From the NCBI RefSeq assembly GCF_021545335.1, contig NZ_CP089312.1, positions 8,242,814 through 8,306,813 of the forward strand: 64,000 nt of DNA, in the 5' to 3' direction. Every line of letters starts with the position of its first letter. The stretch's first letter is position 1. The translations under genes were made by a program, and so were the position numbers. A model generated the notes under the pieces. It did not search any database. It was not told where the DNA came from and was given only the letters and a program-made list of their open reading frames with translations. The DNA is from Streptomyces sp. GQFP. GTDB taxonomy: Bacteria; Actinomycetota; Actinomycetes; Streptomycetales; Streptomycetaceae. Positions 12,856 through 20,613 of this stretch are shown here, one piece after another.

Positions 12856-14487
12856 ATGGACGGCAACGGCAAGTGGTCAGACACGGCGGACACCACCGTG
12901 CTCGTCGTGGACGACACGGCGGCCGGCCGCTACGCCATGGGTGCGCTGCTGCGCCGCGCCGGTCACCAGGTGGTGGCCGTCGCCAGCGGCAACGAGGCGC
13001 TCGCTGAACTCGACGTACGCCTGCGCAAGGGCATGCTGCCCGACGTGGCCCTCATCGACGTGCACCTGCCCGACATGAGCGGGGTCGAGCTGTGCCGCCG
13101 CCTCAAGGCCAGGCCGCACATGGCCGGCCTGCCCGTCGTACACTTCTCGGCCGGCACCGTCACCCCGGGGGACCGCTGTGACGGGCTGGACGCGGGTGGG
13201 GAGGCGTATCTGTCGGTGCCCGCCGAGCCCGAGGAGATCGACGCGGTGCTGCGGGCCGCGGTGCGCGCGGCCCGGCTGCGGGCCGACGACCAGGCGCTGG
13301 CCCGGCGGCTGACCCGGCTGTCGGAGACGATCTTCACCATCCAGGCGGCGCGCTCCCTCCAGGAACTCGCCGACGCCGCCGCCGACGGCTGCGCGCGCCT
13401 CACCGGCCAGCCCGCCGCCGTGTTCTTCCTCGGCCCGGACGACGAGCTGTACCGCGCGACCTCCCGCGACCGCACCTCGCTCGCTATGCCGGACGAGGGC
13501 GCCCACCGGGTCGTGGCGGGTCTGCTCCGGCGCCTCTCCCGTGGGCAGAGCGGGGTGCAGATCACCACGGTGCCCGCGCCGCTGTGGCCCGCAGGGTTCT
13601 TCCGGCCGGGCGTCGAGCACGACGCGCGCCTGGTGCTGATCCCCACCCACGACGGCAGAGCGGCGGTGTGCCTGGCCACCCCCACCCGCAGTGTGCGCCG
13701 GGTCAGCCCCGAGAACGAGTCCCTGATCGCCCGGCTCGCCCAGGCCACCGTGCTCGCCGCCGAACCGCTCCTCATGTACCAGGTCGAGCGGCATGTCGCC
13801 CTCACCCTCCAGCACAGCTTCCTGCCCCGCCCCGACCGGCTGCCCGAGCTGCCCGGCATCGACGTCGTCGTCCGGTACGTGCCCGCGTCGCAGGACGCCG
13901 AGATCGGCGGCGACTTCTACGCCGCCCTGCGCACCGACGACGGTGTGCTCACGGCGGTCGGCGACGTCGTCGGGCACTCGCTGGACGCGGCCACCGTCAT
14001 GGTCGAGATCCGGCACGCGCTGCGCGCCTACAGCGTCGAGGAGAGCGACCCGGCCGTGCTCGCCGAGCGCCTCGACCGGATGCTCCAGCGCTACCACCCC
14101 GAGGTCACGGCCACCGTCTGCCTGGTCCACGTCGAGCCCGGCACCGGGCGCACCCTCATCGCCAACGCGGGCCACATCCCGCCACTGCTCATCCGCGACA
14201 CCGGCAGCGCCGACTACGCCAAGGCCGAGGGCCCGCTGCTCGGCGTGGGCCTGCCCCATCCGCCGCCCACCGAACTCTTCCTCGAACCCACCGACCGGCT
14301 CCTCATGGTCACCGACGGCCTGATCGAGACCCGGGGCACCGACCTCGCGGACTCCCTGGAACACCTCCGCGCCGCCGCCACCGGCGCGCTGCCGGGCCTG
14401 GACGCCCTCTGCGACACCCTGCTGGTCTGCTTCGGCCACGAACGGGAGGACGACATCGCGATGCTGGCGCTGCGGCTCGCCGAGTAA
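12856..14487 (+). CDS. Receiver-domain PP2C (SpoIIE/RsbU-type) serine phosphatase
   Basis: A 543-residue signalling protein. Residues about 13-125 form a response-regulator receiver with acidic pair Asp19/Asp20 and phosphoacceptor Asp68 in ALIDVHLPD. The usual K-P near the end of the receiver reads SVPAEPEE, so the conserved lysine is replaced by valine. A GAF-like linker domain (about 155-290) is followed by a SpoIIE-type PP2C domain with EIGGDFYAAL, VGDVVGHSLDA and a C-terminal EDDIAML metal-binding motif. Such proteins dephosphorylate anti-anti-sigma factors. No anti-sigma or STAS gene is adjacent. ATG 12856 is chosen because AAGGG lies 7 bases upstream; the in-frame GTG at 12838 lacks one. 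Confidence 0.87.
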   Translation: MDGNGKWSDTADTTVLVVDDTAAGRYAMGALLRRAGHQVVAVASGNEALAELDVRLRKGMLPDVALIDVHLPDMSGVELCRRLKARPHMAGLPVVHFSAGTVTPGDRCDGLDAGGEAYLSVPAEPEEIDAVLRAAVRAARLRADDQALARRLTRLSETIFTIQAARSLQELADAAADGCARLTGQPAAVFFLGPDDELYRATSRDRTSLAMPDEGAHRVVAGLLRRLSRGQSGVQITTVPAPLWPAGFFRPGVEHDARLVLIPTHDGRAAVCLATPTRSVRRVSPENESLIARLAQATVLAAEPLLMYQVERHVALTLQHSFLPRPDRLPELPGIDVVVRYVPASQDAEIGGDFYAALRTDDGVLTAVGDVVGHSLDAATVMVEIRHALRAYSVEESDPAVLAERLDRMLQRYHPEVTATVCLVHVEPGTGRTLIANAGHIPPLLIRDTGSADYAKAEGPLLGVGLPHPPPTELFLEPTDRLLMVTDGLIETRGTDLADSLEHLRAAATGALPGLDALCDTLLVCFGHEREDDIAMLALRLAE

Positions 14488-14523
14488 CGCTCTGAGGGAC
14501 CTGTGGTTCGTCGGCCGCGGGGC

Positions 14524-14558
14524 GGTGGGGGCTGGTCGCGCAGTTCCCCGCGCCCCTA
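14524..14558 (+). repeat. Short dispersed repeat (about 45-bp family), copy A
   Basis: This copy has the core GGTCGCGCAGTTCCCCGCGC followed by CCCTACC. It lies 36 bases after the phosphatase stop. Copy A lacks the GGGGCGC arm that forms a hairpin in other copies. Confidence 0.85.
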
Positions 14559-14660
14559 CCCCCCCCGGGTGCTGCTCAAGTTCGGCCGGTGGGGCCCGCC
14601 GGTTAGGGTGAGCTGCCATCTCGCCGTAGCAGTCGCAGAAGCAGAACAGGGGTTTGACCC

Positions 14661-15017
14661 ATGCCGCAGATCACCGTCGACTACTCGGGTCCGCTGACCG
14701 AGGCCTTCGACCGGCGTGCGTTCGCGCTCGCGCTGCACGAGGAGGTCGTCGCGACGGCGAAGGCGACGCCGGAGGCATGCAAGACGCAGTTCCGCCGCAC
14801 CGAGGACGCGACGGTCGGCGCGGACACCGACGGCCACGCCATCGTGCACGTCTGGATCGGCATGCTGACCGGACGCACGACCGAGACGAAGAACCAACTG
14901 ACGGAAGCCGTACTGGAGTTGGTGCGCACCCACGTGAAGCCCGTCGAGGGCCTCACCCTGCACGCCTCGGTCGAGGTCCGCGAACTCGACGACTCCTACC
15001 GGAAGTTCGACGCCTGA
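14661..15017 (+). CDS. Tautomerase-fold protein, 5-carboxymethyl-2-hydroxymuconate isomerase-like
   Basis: A 118-residue protein beginning M-P-Q-I-T-V-D-Y-S, so processing would expose the N-terminal proline that serves as catalytic base in tautomerases. Length and the strands TVDYSGPL, IVHVWIGMLTGR and LHASVEVRELD fit the 5-carboxymethyl-2-hydroxymuconate delta-isomerase family. No homoprotocatechuate catabolic genes are nearby, so the natural substrate is open and many chromosomal homologues are only family matches. AGGGG lies about 8 bases before the ATG. It converges with the TetR gene. Confidence 0.75.
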   Translation: MPQITVDYSGPLTEAFDRRAFALALHEEVVATAKATPEACKTQFRRTEDATVGADTDGHAIVHVWIGMLTGRTTETKNQLTEAVLELVRTHVKPVEGLTLHASVEVRELDDSYRKFDA

Positions 15018-15029
15018 CCCGCCCCTCGG

Positions 15030-15767
15030 CTACGACGCGAGCGAGATGAGCCGTCCGACCAGATCGGTGAACGGGCCGTCGGTGGGCTCCTGTTTGAGCA
15101 TCCGGCGCAGCAGCGCGGCCATCTCCTCGTCATAGGCCGCGCTTACGGCGGCCAGCGCGGCGAAGTCGTGCACGAGCTGCGCTTCCAGCTCGGCACGCGG
15201 CACGCGCCGCCCGTCCAGCCAGATCAGCGCGGTCGACTCGACGAGCGATATCCACGTCCGGATGACCAACTCCAGCCGGGCGGGCGCGTGTTCGGCGTCC
15301 AGCTCCAGATGCGACAGGATCTGGAGGTACGCGGCCTGCCGTACGGCGTCGATGAGCGCGTTCGTCGCCGAGGCGTTGCCGGCCGCAGAGCGCACCCCGT
15401 CCCGCGCTCCGTCCGCCGACACCGCGGGACCGCCGCGCATCAACGCCGCGAAACCGGGCCCGTGTTCGTCGACGAAGTCGAAGAACCGGCGCATCACGCG
15501 CAGCAGCCGCGCTCCGAGCGGACCCTCCTGCGGCTCCACGAACCGGCCCGCCAGATCGTCCGACGCACGCTTCAACGCGGCCTCGTACAGGCTGAGTTTG
15601 CCGGGGAAGTAGTGGTAGACCAGTGGGCGCGAGATGCCCGCGGCCGACGCGATCTCATCGATGGAGACCTCGTCGGGCGAGCGGCGGCTGAACAGTTCGA
15701 GGGCGACGCCGATCAACTGCTGCCGGCGTTCCTCGACTCCCATTCTGCGGCGAACCCCGGTTGTCAT
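15030..15767 (-). CDS. TetR-family transcriptional regulator
   Basis: A 245-residue regulator. Residues about 12-60 form the TetR DNA-binding domain, with ALELFSRRSPDEVSIDEIAS and the recognition helix ISRPLVYHYFPGKLSLYEAA. The remainder is an all-helical ligand-binding and dimer domain. It is the last gene of a three-gene minus-strand block: 56 bases separate it from the reductase gene upstream. An inverted repeat TGACA-N4-TGTCA precedes that block and is a plausible operator for this protein. TetR regulators next to fatty-acid-modifying redox pairs (DesT-like) are a known arrangement, but the ligand here is not known. Confidence 0.88.
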   Translation of the reverse strand: MTTGVRRRMGVEERRQQLIGVALELFSRRSPDEVSIDEIASAAGISRPLVYHYFPGKLSLYEAALKRASDDLAGRFVEPQEGPLGARLLRVMRRFFDFVDEHGPGFAALMRGGPAVSADGARDGVRSAAGNASATNALIDAVRQAAYLQILSHLELDAEHAPARLELVIRTWISLVESTALIWLDGRRVPRAELEAQLVHDFAALAAVSAAYDEEMAALLRRMLKQEPTDGPFTDLVGRLISLAS

Positions 15768-15823
15768 GCGAACACCTTACCGATCGACTACGGCCCTCAA
15801 CGGACCGGTCCGACCCAGGGTGT

Positions 15824-16903
15824 TCACAAATCCAGCACAAGTGGACCACGTCGTGCACGCGACACGCAGATCAGCATCGAGTCCGCCCGCTCGGCATCGG
15901 TCAGCAGCTCGTCGCGATGGTCGACTTCCCCTGCCAGTACGCGTTGTCGGCACGTCCCGCAGAACCCCTGCTCGCACGAGTAGGCGGTGTCCGGCAACTC
16001 CTTCCGTACGGCGGCCAGCACGGTCGAGTCGGCGGCCACCGTCAACGTCCGCCCGCTGCACCGGAGTTCGACCTCGAAGGCCTGGTTGCCCGCAGCCGGC
16101 GTACGCGGAGCGAACCGCTCCAGCCGCAGCACGGCACCCTCGGGAATCCGCGCCTCGACCGCCGCCGTCAACCCCTCAGGTCCGCAGCAGTGAACGGCGG
16201 TGCCCTCGGGCAGCTCCGCCGCCACACCCGCGAACAGCGCGTCGAGATCGGGCAGCCCGTCCTCGTCCTCGGCGACGACGGTGACCCGCCCGGAGCCGCC
16301 ACCCGAGCCCAGCTTCTCGATCTCGGCGAGGTAGGGCATCGAGGCCCGGCTCCGTCCCCCGTACAACAGCCGCCATTCCAGCCCGGGTTGGGCGTCGATG
16401 GCCCGGATCATCGGCAGGATCGCGGTGATGCCGATCCCCCCGGCCACGAAGACGTACGCCGGAGCCGGAGCGAGCGGGAAGCGGTTGCGCGGGCCGCGCA
16501 CCTCGACGGTCATGCCTGCCCGCAGCCCCTCGTGCACCTCGCGCGAGCCCCCGCGCCCGTCCGGCACCAGCCGCGTGGCGACGGTGTACGCGGAGGTGTC
16601 CGCCGGGTCCCCGCACAACGAGTACTGCCGTACGAGCCCCGACGGCAGCACCAGATCGAGATGTGCGCCAGGCTCCCACCTCGGCAACTCCCGCCCTTCC
16701 AGCCGCAGTTGTACGACTCCCTCGGCAACCACCTCATGGGCGGCGACCGTCAGTCGCAGGGACCGGGAACGCGGTCGGCCGGAGACCGGCTCCGCCAGCG
16801 CGGGCAGCGGCCACAGCGGCGAACCCTCGATCCGGTGCCGTATGGCCCGCCGGGCGAGCAGAGCGGCCCCGGCGGTGAGCGCGAGAGCCAGTGGCCGGGA
16901 CAT
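15824..16903 (-). CDS. Ferredoxin reductase with C-terminal plant-type 2Fe-2S domain
   Basis: A 359-residue electron-transfer protein. A short N-terminal hydrophobic stretch precedes an FAD-binding barrel with the flavin motif RQYSLCG, then an NAD(P)-binding domain with YVFVAGGIGITAILPMI. The C-terminal 85 residues are a plant-type ferredoxin domain with CEQGFCGTC (C-x4-C-x2-C) and a later cysteine in MLICVS. It should move electrons from NAD(P)H to an oxygenase or desaturase. Its ATG shares one base with the stop of the upstream gene (TGATG), so the two are translationally coupled, making that upstream protein the likely partner. Confidence 0.88.
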   Translation of the reverse strand: MSRPLALALTAGAALLARRAIRHRIEGSPLWPLPALAEPVSGRPRSRSLRLTVAAHEVVAEGVVQLRLEGRELPRWEPGAHLDLVLPSGLVRQYSLCGDPADTSAYTVATRLVPDGRGGSREVHEGLRAGMTVEVRGPRNRFPLAPAPAYVFVAGGIGITAILPMIRAIDAQPGLEWRLLYGGRSRASMPYLAEIEKLGSGGGSGRVTVVAEDEDGLPDLDALFAGVAAELPEGTAVHCCGPEGLTAAVEARIPEGAVLRLERFAPRTPAAGNQAFEVELRCSGRTLTVAADSTVLAAVRKELPDTAYSCEQGFCGTCRQRVLAGEVDHRDELLTDAERADSMLICVSRARRGPLVLDL

Positions 16904-17766
16904 CAGGCGGCGCCCTTGTCGGCGGCGACGGCGGCGGGGGAGGAGGCCAGATAAGCGACGGCCTGCTCGGTGGACCCCTCCTGGGAGGGGTGATAGTCAC
17001 GGCGGAGATAACGCGGCACCGATCTCGCCATGGCCCAGGTCGACGGCAGCAGACCGCGCTTCCCGCGCACGTAGAAGCCCCGGAAGGTCGGCTTGCGGAG
17101 TCCTGGGGCCGGGTCGTTCGCCATGAAGAACCGCACCCCGCGCTGCCACAGGAAGAACATCGCCAGCACCCCGGTCACCCAGGTCCGGGCCCGCCGCCGA
17201 TAACCCCCGTCGACATGCGTGAACAGATCGAAGGCGACCGACCGGTGCTCGACCTCCTCGGCGCCGTGCCAGCGCAGCAGATCCAGCATGGTCGGATCGG
17301 CGCCGCGCCGGTCCAGCTCCGACGCGTTGAGTATCCAGTCGCCGAGGAACGCGGTCTTGTGCTCGATGGCCGCGATGACGGCGACCCGCTCCATCAGCCA
17401 CCACTCGCGGCCCCGGCGACCGGGCAACGGGCTCCGGTCCCCGAGCAGCTTCTCGAAGAGCCAGTCCACCTGCGCGGTGTAAGGCGTCGGATCGAGCCCC
17501 AACTCCCGCAGATGCGGGAGGACTTCGTCGTGGGCCTGGGAGTGCATGGCCTCCTGCCCGATGAACCCGACGACATCCGCCCGCAGCCGCTCGTCCCGTA
17601 TGTAGGGCAGCACCTGCTTGTACACATGCACGAACCACCGCTCACCGGCGGGCAGCAGCAGATGCAGCACATTGATGGTGTGCGAGGTGAACGGATCCCC
17701 GGGCACCCAGTGCAACGGGGTCCCCTCCCAGGAGAAGGACACCTTGCGCGCCTTGATATTGGACAT
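16903..17766 (-). CDS. PF10118-type 'metal-dependent hydrolase', with ferritin-like di-iron motifs
   Basis: A 287-residue protein of the family usually labelled metal-dependent hydrolase. What can be seen is a spaced set of Glu and His residues: Glu42, Glu72-x-x-His75, Glu135 and Glu171-x-x-His174, inside predicted helices (for example GFIGQEAMHSQAHDEV and WHGAEEVEHRSVAFD). This E, ExxH, E, ExxH order is that of ferritin-like di-iron carboxylate enzymes. It is coupled to a 2Fe-2S reductase and followed by a TetR regulator, which suits an oxygenase or desaturase better than a hydrolase. ATG 17766 is chosen; a TTG at 17826 would overlap the operator-like palindrome. No ribosome-binding site is evident, so the mRNA may be leaderless or the start uncertain. 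Confidence 0.75.
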   Translation of the reverse strand: MSNIKARKVSFSWEGTPLHWVPGDPFTSHTINVLHLLLPAGERWFVHVYKQVLPYIRDERLRADVVGFIGQEAMHSQAHDEVLPHLRELGLDPTPYTAQVDWLFEKLLGDRSPLPGRRGREWWLMERVAVIAAIEHKTAFLGDWILNASELDRRGADPTMLDLLRWHGAEEVEHRSVAFDLFTHVDGGYRRRARTWVTGVLAMFFLWQRGVRFFMANDPAPGLRKPTFRGFYVRGKRGLLPSTWAMARSVPRYLRRDYHPSQEGSTEQAVAYLASSPAAVAADKGAA

Positions 17767-17818
17767 GGCGTCAATGTACTGACGGGTAGGGGGCGGGGAA
17801 ACCCCCGTGCACGGACTT

Positions 17819-17836
17819 GCTGACAAGAGTGTCAGC
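17819..17836. promoter_or_regulatory. Candidate TetR operator before the di-iron/reductase operon
   Basis: The sequence GCTGACA-AGAG-TGTCAGC is a perfect 7-4-7 inverted repeat, 53 bases upstream of the first gene of the operon. Length and symmetry fit a TetR dimer site, and a TetR gene closes the operon. Confidence 0.5.
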
Positions 17837-17869
17837 TAGAGGGTGCTGCCCAATTCGCGGTGCACCGAC

Positions 17870-17920
17870 GCGCCCCTTCAGGGGCGCGGGGAACTGCGCG
17901 ACAAGCCCCCACCGGCCCGC
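17870..17920 (-). repeat. Short dispersed repeat, copy B
   Basis: A minus-oriented copy with the complete hairpin arms GCGCCCC-ttca-GGGGCGC, then GGGGAACTGCGCGACAAG and a CCCCACCGGCCCGCAC tail. It ends 5 bases before the stop codon of the sigma-like gene, so it probably helps end that transcript. Confidence 0.88.
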
Positions 17921-17925
17921 ACCCG

Positions 17926-19860
17926 CTAACGCAACCCCCCAATCCCCCGCCCATCCTTCAAAGTCCCCTTCAACCCAGCCTGAGCCCCCTGCTCAGTCCT
18001 GGCCGCCAGCAAGGCACCCCGCACAGTAGAGGCAACCCCACCCGTAGCCGTAATGGACGCCGTGTTCTCCGCGCCGGCGGCCAGCATGAACCACTCACCA
18101 GCCCCCGACTTCCACAACACCCCAGCCAGCACATTCGGATCCCGCGGCCCACAAGCGGAGCTGCTCTCCGACTTCGCAGCCACCGCCCCGTACTGCCCAC
18201 CAGGCGTATGGAACTGCGCCAACACCCGAGCCCCACCACCCCGCCAGGTCTCAGCCCGGGTGCACACCCAGTCCGCAGCCCCGCTCCGATCGGGCAGCGG
18301 CTGCTCCGCGTACTGCCAGGCATTCACCGTGCGCACCCCCTGCGAGTGCGTCGCGGCGAGCGAGCAGGCGAAGGGCGACCACGTCGCCAGCGCAGCCGGC
18401 GCCGACGCCTCGCGCGGCGCACCCGGGCGCCCCACGGTCAGATGCGCCGGAACGAGTTCCGCGAGGTCGCTCAGCAGACGCGCACCCCCGGTGTCCGTCA
18501 CCTGGAGCGTGTTCCAGGACTGACACGCGCCCTTCTGCGCGATCGGGCTGGCCAGCGGCCCGGTCACCCCGTCGGTCAGCCCCAGGTCGATCGGCGTCGC
18601 CGCCGGCTTGCGCAGGTCCCGCATCTCCGCCTTGAGCACCCAAGGAGCCGTCAGATAGCGGACGTTGCCGTCGGCCCGGTCCAGGACCACCGCGTCGGCC
18701 TCGGCGCCGCTCGCGCCGTCGACCCGGGCGAAGTCGAGGGCGGCGCCGGCCGTGCCGTCCTTCGGTTCGGCGTACCGGGCGATGCGCAGACCGTCGTACA
18801 GGATCACCACGCGAGCCGCGTCGACCGTGCCCGCGTACAGGAGTTGGGGCGGTCCCGCCGGGCCGCCGGACGGGGTGCCCGGGGTCGCCGAGACCTGGAC
18901 CGTCTCGCCGGGACGGGCCCACACGGCGAGGGCGCGGCGCAGCAGGGCGCTGTCGCCGACGAGGTCACCGCGCGCGGGCCAGACGGAGAAGTCGGTGCGC
19001 GCGGAGGACTTCCACGCGGCGGCCGGTACGAGCGTCAACTGGGCGGGATCCAGGGCGGCTTCGGCGGCCGGGTTCTGCGCGTACGCGGGAGCGGCGGCGC
19101 CGTCCGGGGCCCAGCCGCCGCCGGGCAGGCCGAGCAGTGTGCCGCACACCGCGACGGCCGCCGCGGCGACGAGCGCCGCCTTGAGGTGCTGCCTGCGCCG
19201 CATCAGGTCGGTCGGGCGGGCGTGGAGCGAACAGGGGTCGAACTCGGCGGAGTCGAGCAGCGCGTACTGTGCCGGGACCTCGTCCGCCTCACGGAGTGCC
19301 TCGGTCGGCCGGTCCACCCCGGCGGCCTCCAAGGCGGTGCGTACGTCGCCGTCCGGGAGCTTCTCCAGGCCGCGCAGGACGTACGCGGCCCGGGCGGGCC
19401 CGGACAGGGCCGACAGCCGCTGGTCCAGGGCGAGTTCGTCAGCGCCGCCCGAACGGGGGAAGAGGCGCAGGCCCCACACCTGGGGCAGCAGCGGCGGCAG
19501 TTGCGACCGCTTCGGCAGCGTACGGCCCCGCCACGGCTGCCCCGCCGCGAGCGCCGTACGCAGCACCTGGAGCCGGACCAGCGCGTAACCGGCGTCGCCC
19601 GCACGGCCCTTGGACTGGGCCGGGATCGCGGTCGAGGAGGTGCGGCCCCTGGGCAGCGCGCGCTGGACGAGGGCGTGCGCCGTCAGGACGCGCCGGTTGC
19701 GGCCGAGGCTCGGCGGCAGCACCAGATAGGCCAGCCGGACGAGCCGCGGGTAGTGCTCGACGAGCGCGGCCTCGGCCTGCTCCACGTCGACGACGGGGCG
19801 GCCCTTGGCGTTGGTGCCGGTGGTGGGGTGGGGGTTCGAGGCGACATCCTGTGACTGCAC
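17926..19860 (-). CDS. Membrane protein with degenerate sigma-factor-like cytoplasmic domain and large extracytoplasmic domain
   Basis: A 644-residue protein. Residues about 25-200 look like a worn ECF sigma factor: LVEHYPRLVRLAYLVLP resembles region 2, and LSGPARAAYVLRGLEKLPDG followed by LEAAGVDRPTEAL resembles region 4 (the promoter -35 helix-turn-helix). One transmembrane segment follows at about 226-246 (LKAALVAAAAVAVCGTLLGL). The last 390 residues are exported and contain four or more cysteines but no family I recognise. The sigma resemblance is my reading, and the conserved promoter-binding residues look largely lost. GTG 19860 has no clear ribosome-binding site. It is divergent from the lipoprotein gene. 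Confidence 0.7.
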   Translation of the reverse strand: MQSQDVASNPHPTTGTNAKGRPVVDVEQAEAALVEHYPRLVRLAYLVLPPSLGRNRRVLTAHALVQRALPRGRTSSTAIPAQSKGRAGDAGYALVRLQVLRTALAAGQPWRGRTLPKRSQLPPLLPQVWGLRLFPRSGGADELALDQRLSALSGPARAAYVLRGLEKLPDGDVRTALEAAGVDRPTEALREADEVPAQYALLDSAEFDPCSLHARPTDLMRRRQHLKAALVAAAAVAVCGTLLGLPGGGWAPDGAAAPAYAQNPAAEAALDPAQLTLVPAAAWKSSARTDFSVWPARGDLVGDSALLRRALAVWARPGETVQVSATPGTPSGGPAGPPQLLYAGTVDAARVVILYDGLRIARYAEPKDGTAGAALDFARVDGASGAEADAVVLDRADGNVRYLTAPWVLKAEMRDLRKPAATPIDLGLTDGVTGPLASPIAQKGACQSWNTLQVTDTGGARLLSDLAELVPAHLTVGRPGAPREASAPAALATWSPFACSLAATHSQGVRTVNAWQYAEQPLPDRSGAADWVCTRAETWRGGGARVLAQFHTPGGQYGAVAAKSESSSACGPRDPNVLAGVLWKSGAGEWFMLAAGAENTASITATGGVASTVRGALLAARTEQGAQAGLKGTLKDGRGIGGLR

Positions 19861-20047
19861 GTTCAGCAGAACGAGCGAATCGGTGGATGGTCACCTGGCG
19901 CGCCGAAAGGGGGCCCGGGTGTGCGGTGGAGGTGAACCGATTGAGCGTTGGGCGCGTGGGAGCCGTATCGAAGAAGAGGCCCCTTGCCTGGGCCCTCTGC
20001 GGCATGGGCCGAACGGCTCGGCGTCGGAACGACCGGAGGAACGACAG

Positions 20048-20503
20048 ATGAGGTTGACGCGACCGAAAAGTGCGGCGGTCGGAGCCGTGGCGGTGCTGGG
20101 GCTGGCGCTCACGGCCTGCGGGGGCGGTGACGAGCACGCGTCCGGGCACGATGCCACCGACGCGGTGCCGGTGGCCGCGACCGGCAGCCTCGAACACCTC
20201 GCGAGCGAGGCGGGCTGCAAGCCGAACATGCAGACGGACGCGGACACGATCCGCCAGGCCATCTGCAAGAACTCCGACGGCAAGTTCGTCCTCGCGACGT
20301 TCGCCACCGACCGCGGTCAGGCGGAATGGCTCAGCGGGGCGAAGGACTACGGCGGCTACTACCTCGTCGGCCGCAAGTGGGTCGCCGTCGGTCCGGAGAA
20401 GACGGTCGCGGCGCTGCAGGACTCGCTCGGCGGGGCCCTGGAGGAGGGATCCGCGCACATGAATCCCGGTGGCAGCCACAACAGCAGCGGTCACAGCAGC
20501 TGA
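20048..20503 (+). CDS. Small lipoprotein
   Basis: A 151-residue protein with a basic N-terminus, a hydrophobic stretch and the lipobox LTAC (Cys24), so it should be lipid-anchored outside the membrane. The mature part is hydrophilic, with AGCKPNMQTDADTIRQAICK suggesting a Cys-Cys pair, and a Gly/Ser/His-rich end (NPGGSHNSSGHSS). GGAGGA sits 7 bases before ATG 20048, which decides the start against longer readings. The function is unknown. It converges with the DUF1996 gene across a strong hairpin. Confidence 0.82.
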   Translation: MRLTRPKSAAVGAVAVLGLALTACGGGDEHASGHDATDAVPVAATGSLEHLASEAGCKPNMQTDADTIRQAICKNSDGKFVLATFATDRGQAEWLSGAKDYGGYYLVGRKWVAVGPEKTVAALQDSLGGALEEGSAHMNPGGSHNSSGHSS

Positions 20504-20562
20504 CCGGAAGGCATCGGGCCCGGCTCAGGAAGTCCGGGCGGGCCCGGGAAGGCAAGCGAAAA

Positions 20563-20590
20563 GCCGGCGGTGGGAAATCCCACCGCCGGC
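20563..20590. terminator. Bidirectional hairpin terminator
   Basis: A 13-bp perfect stem (GCCGGCGGTGGGA and its complement) with a two-base loop is flanked by AAAA and TTCTT. It lies between two converging genes and can serve both. Confidence 0.85.
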
Positions 20591-20613
20591 TTCTTGCTGC
20601 CTAGCTCAGTCGG

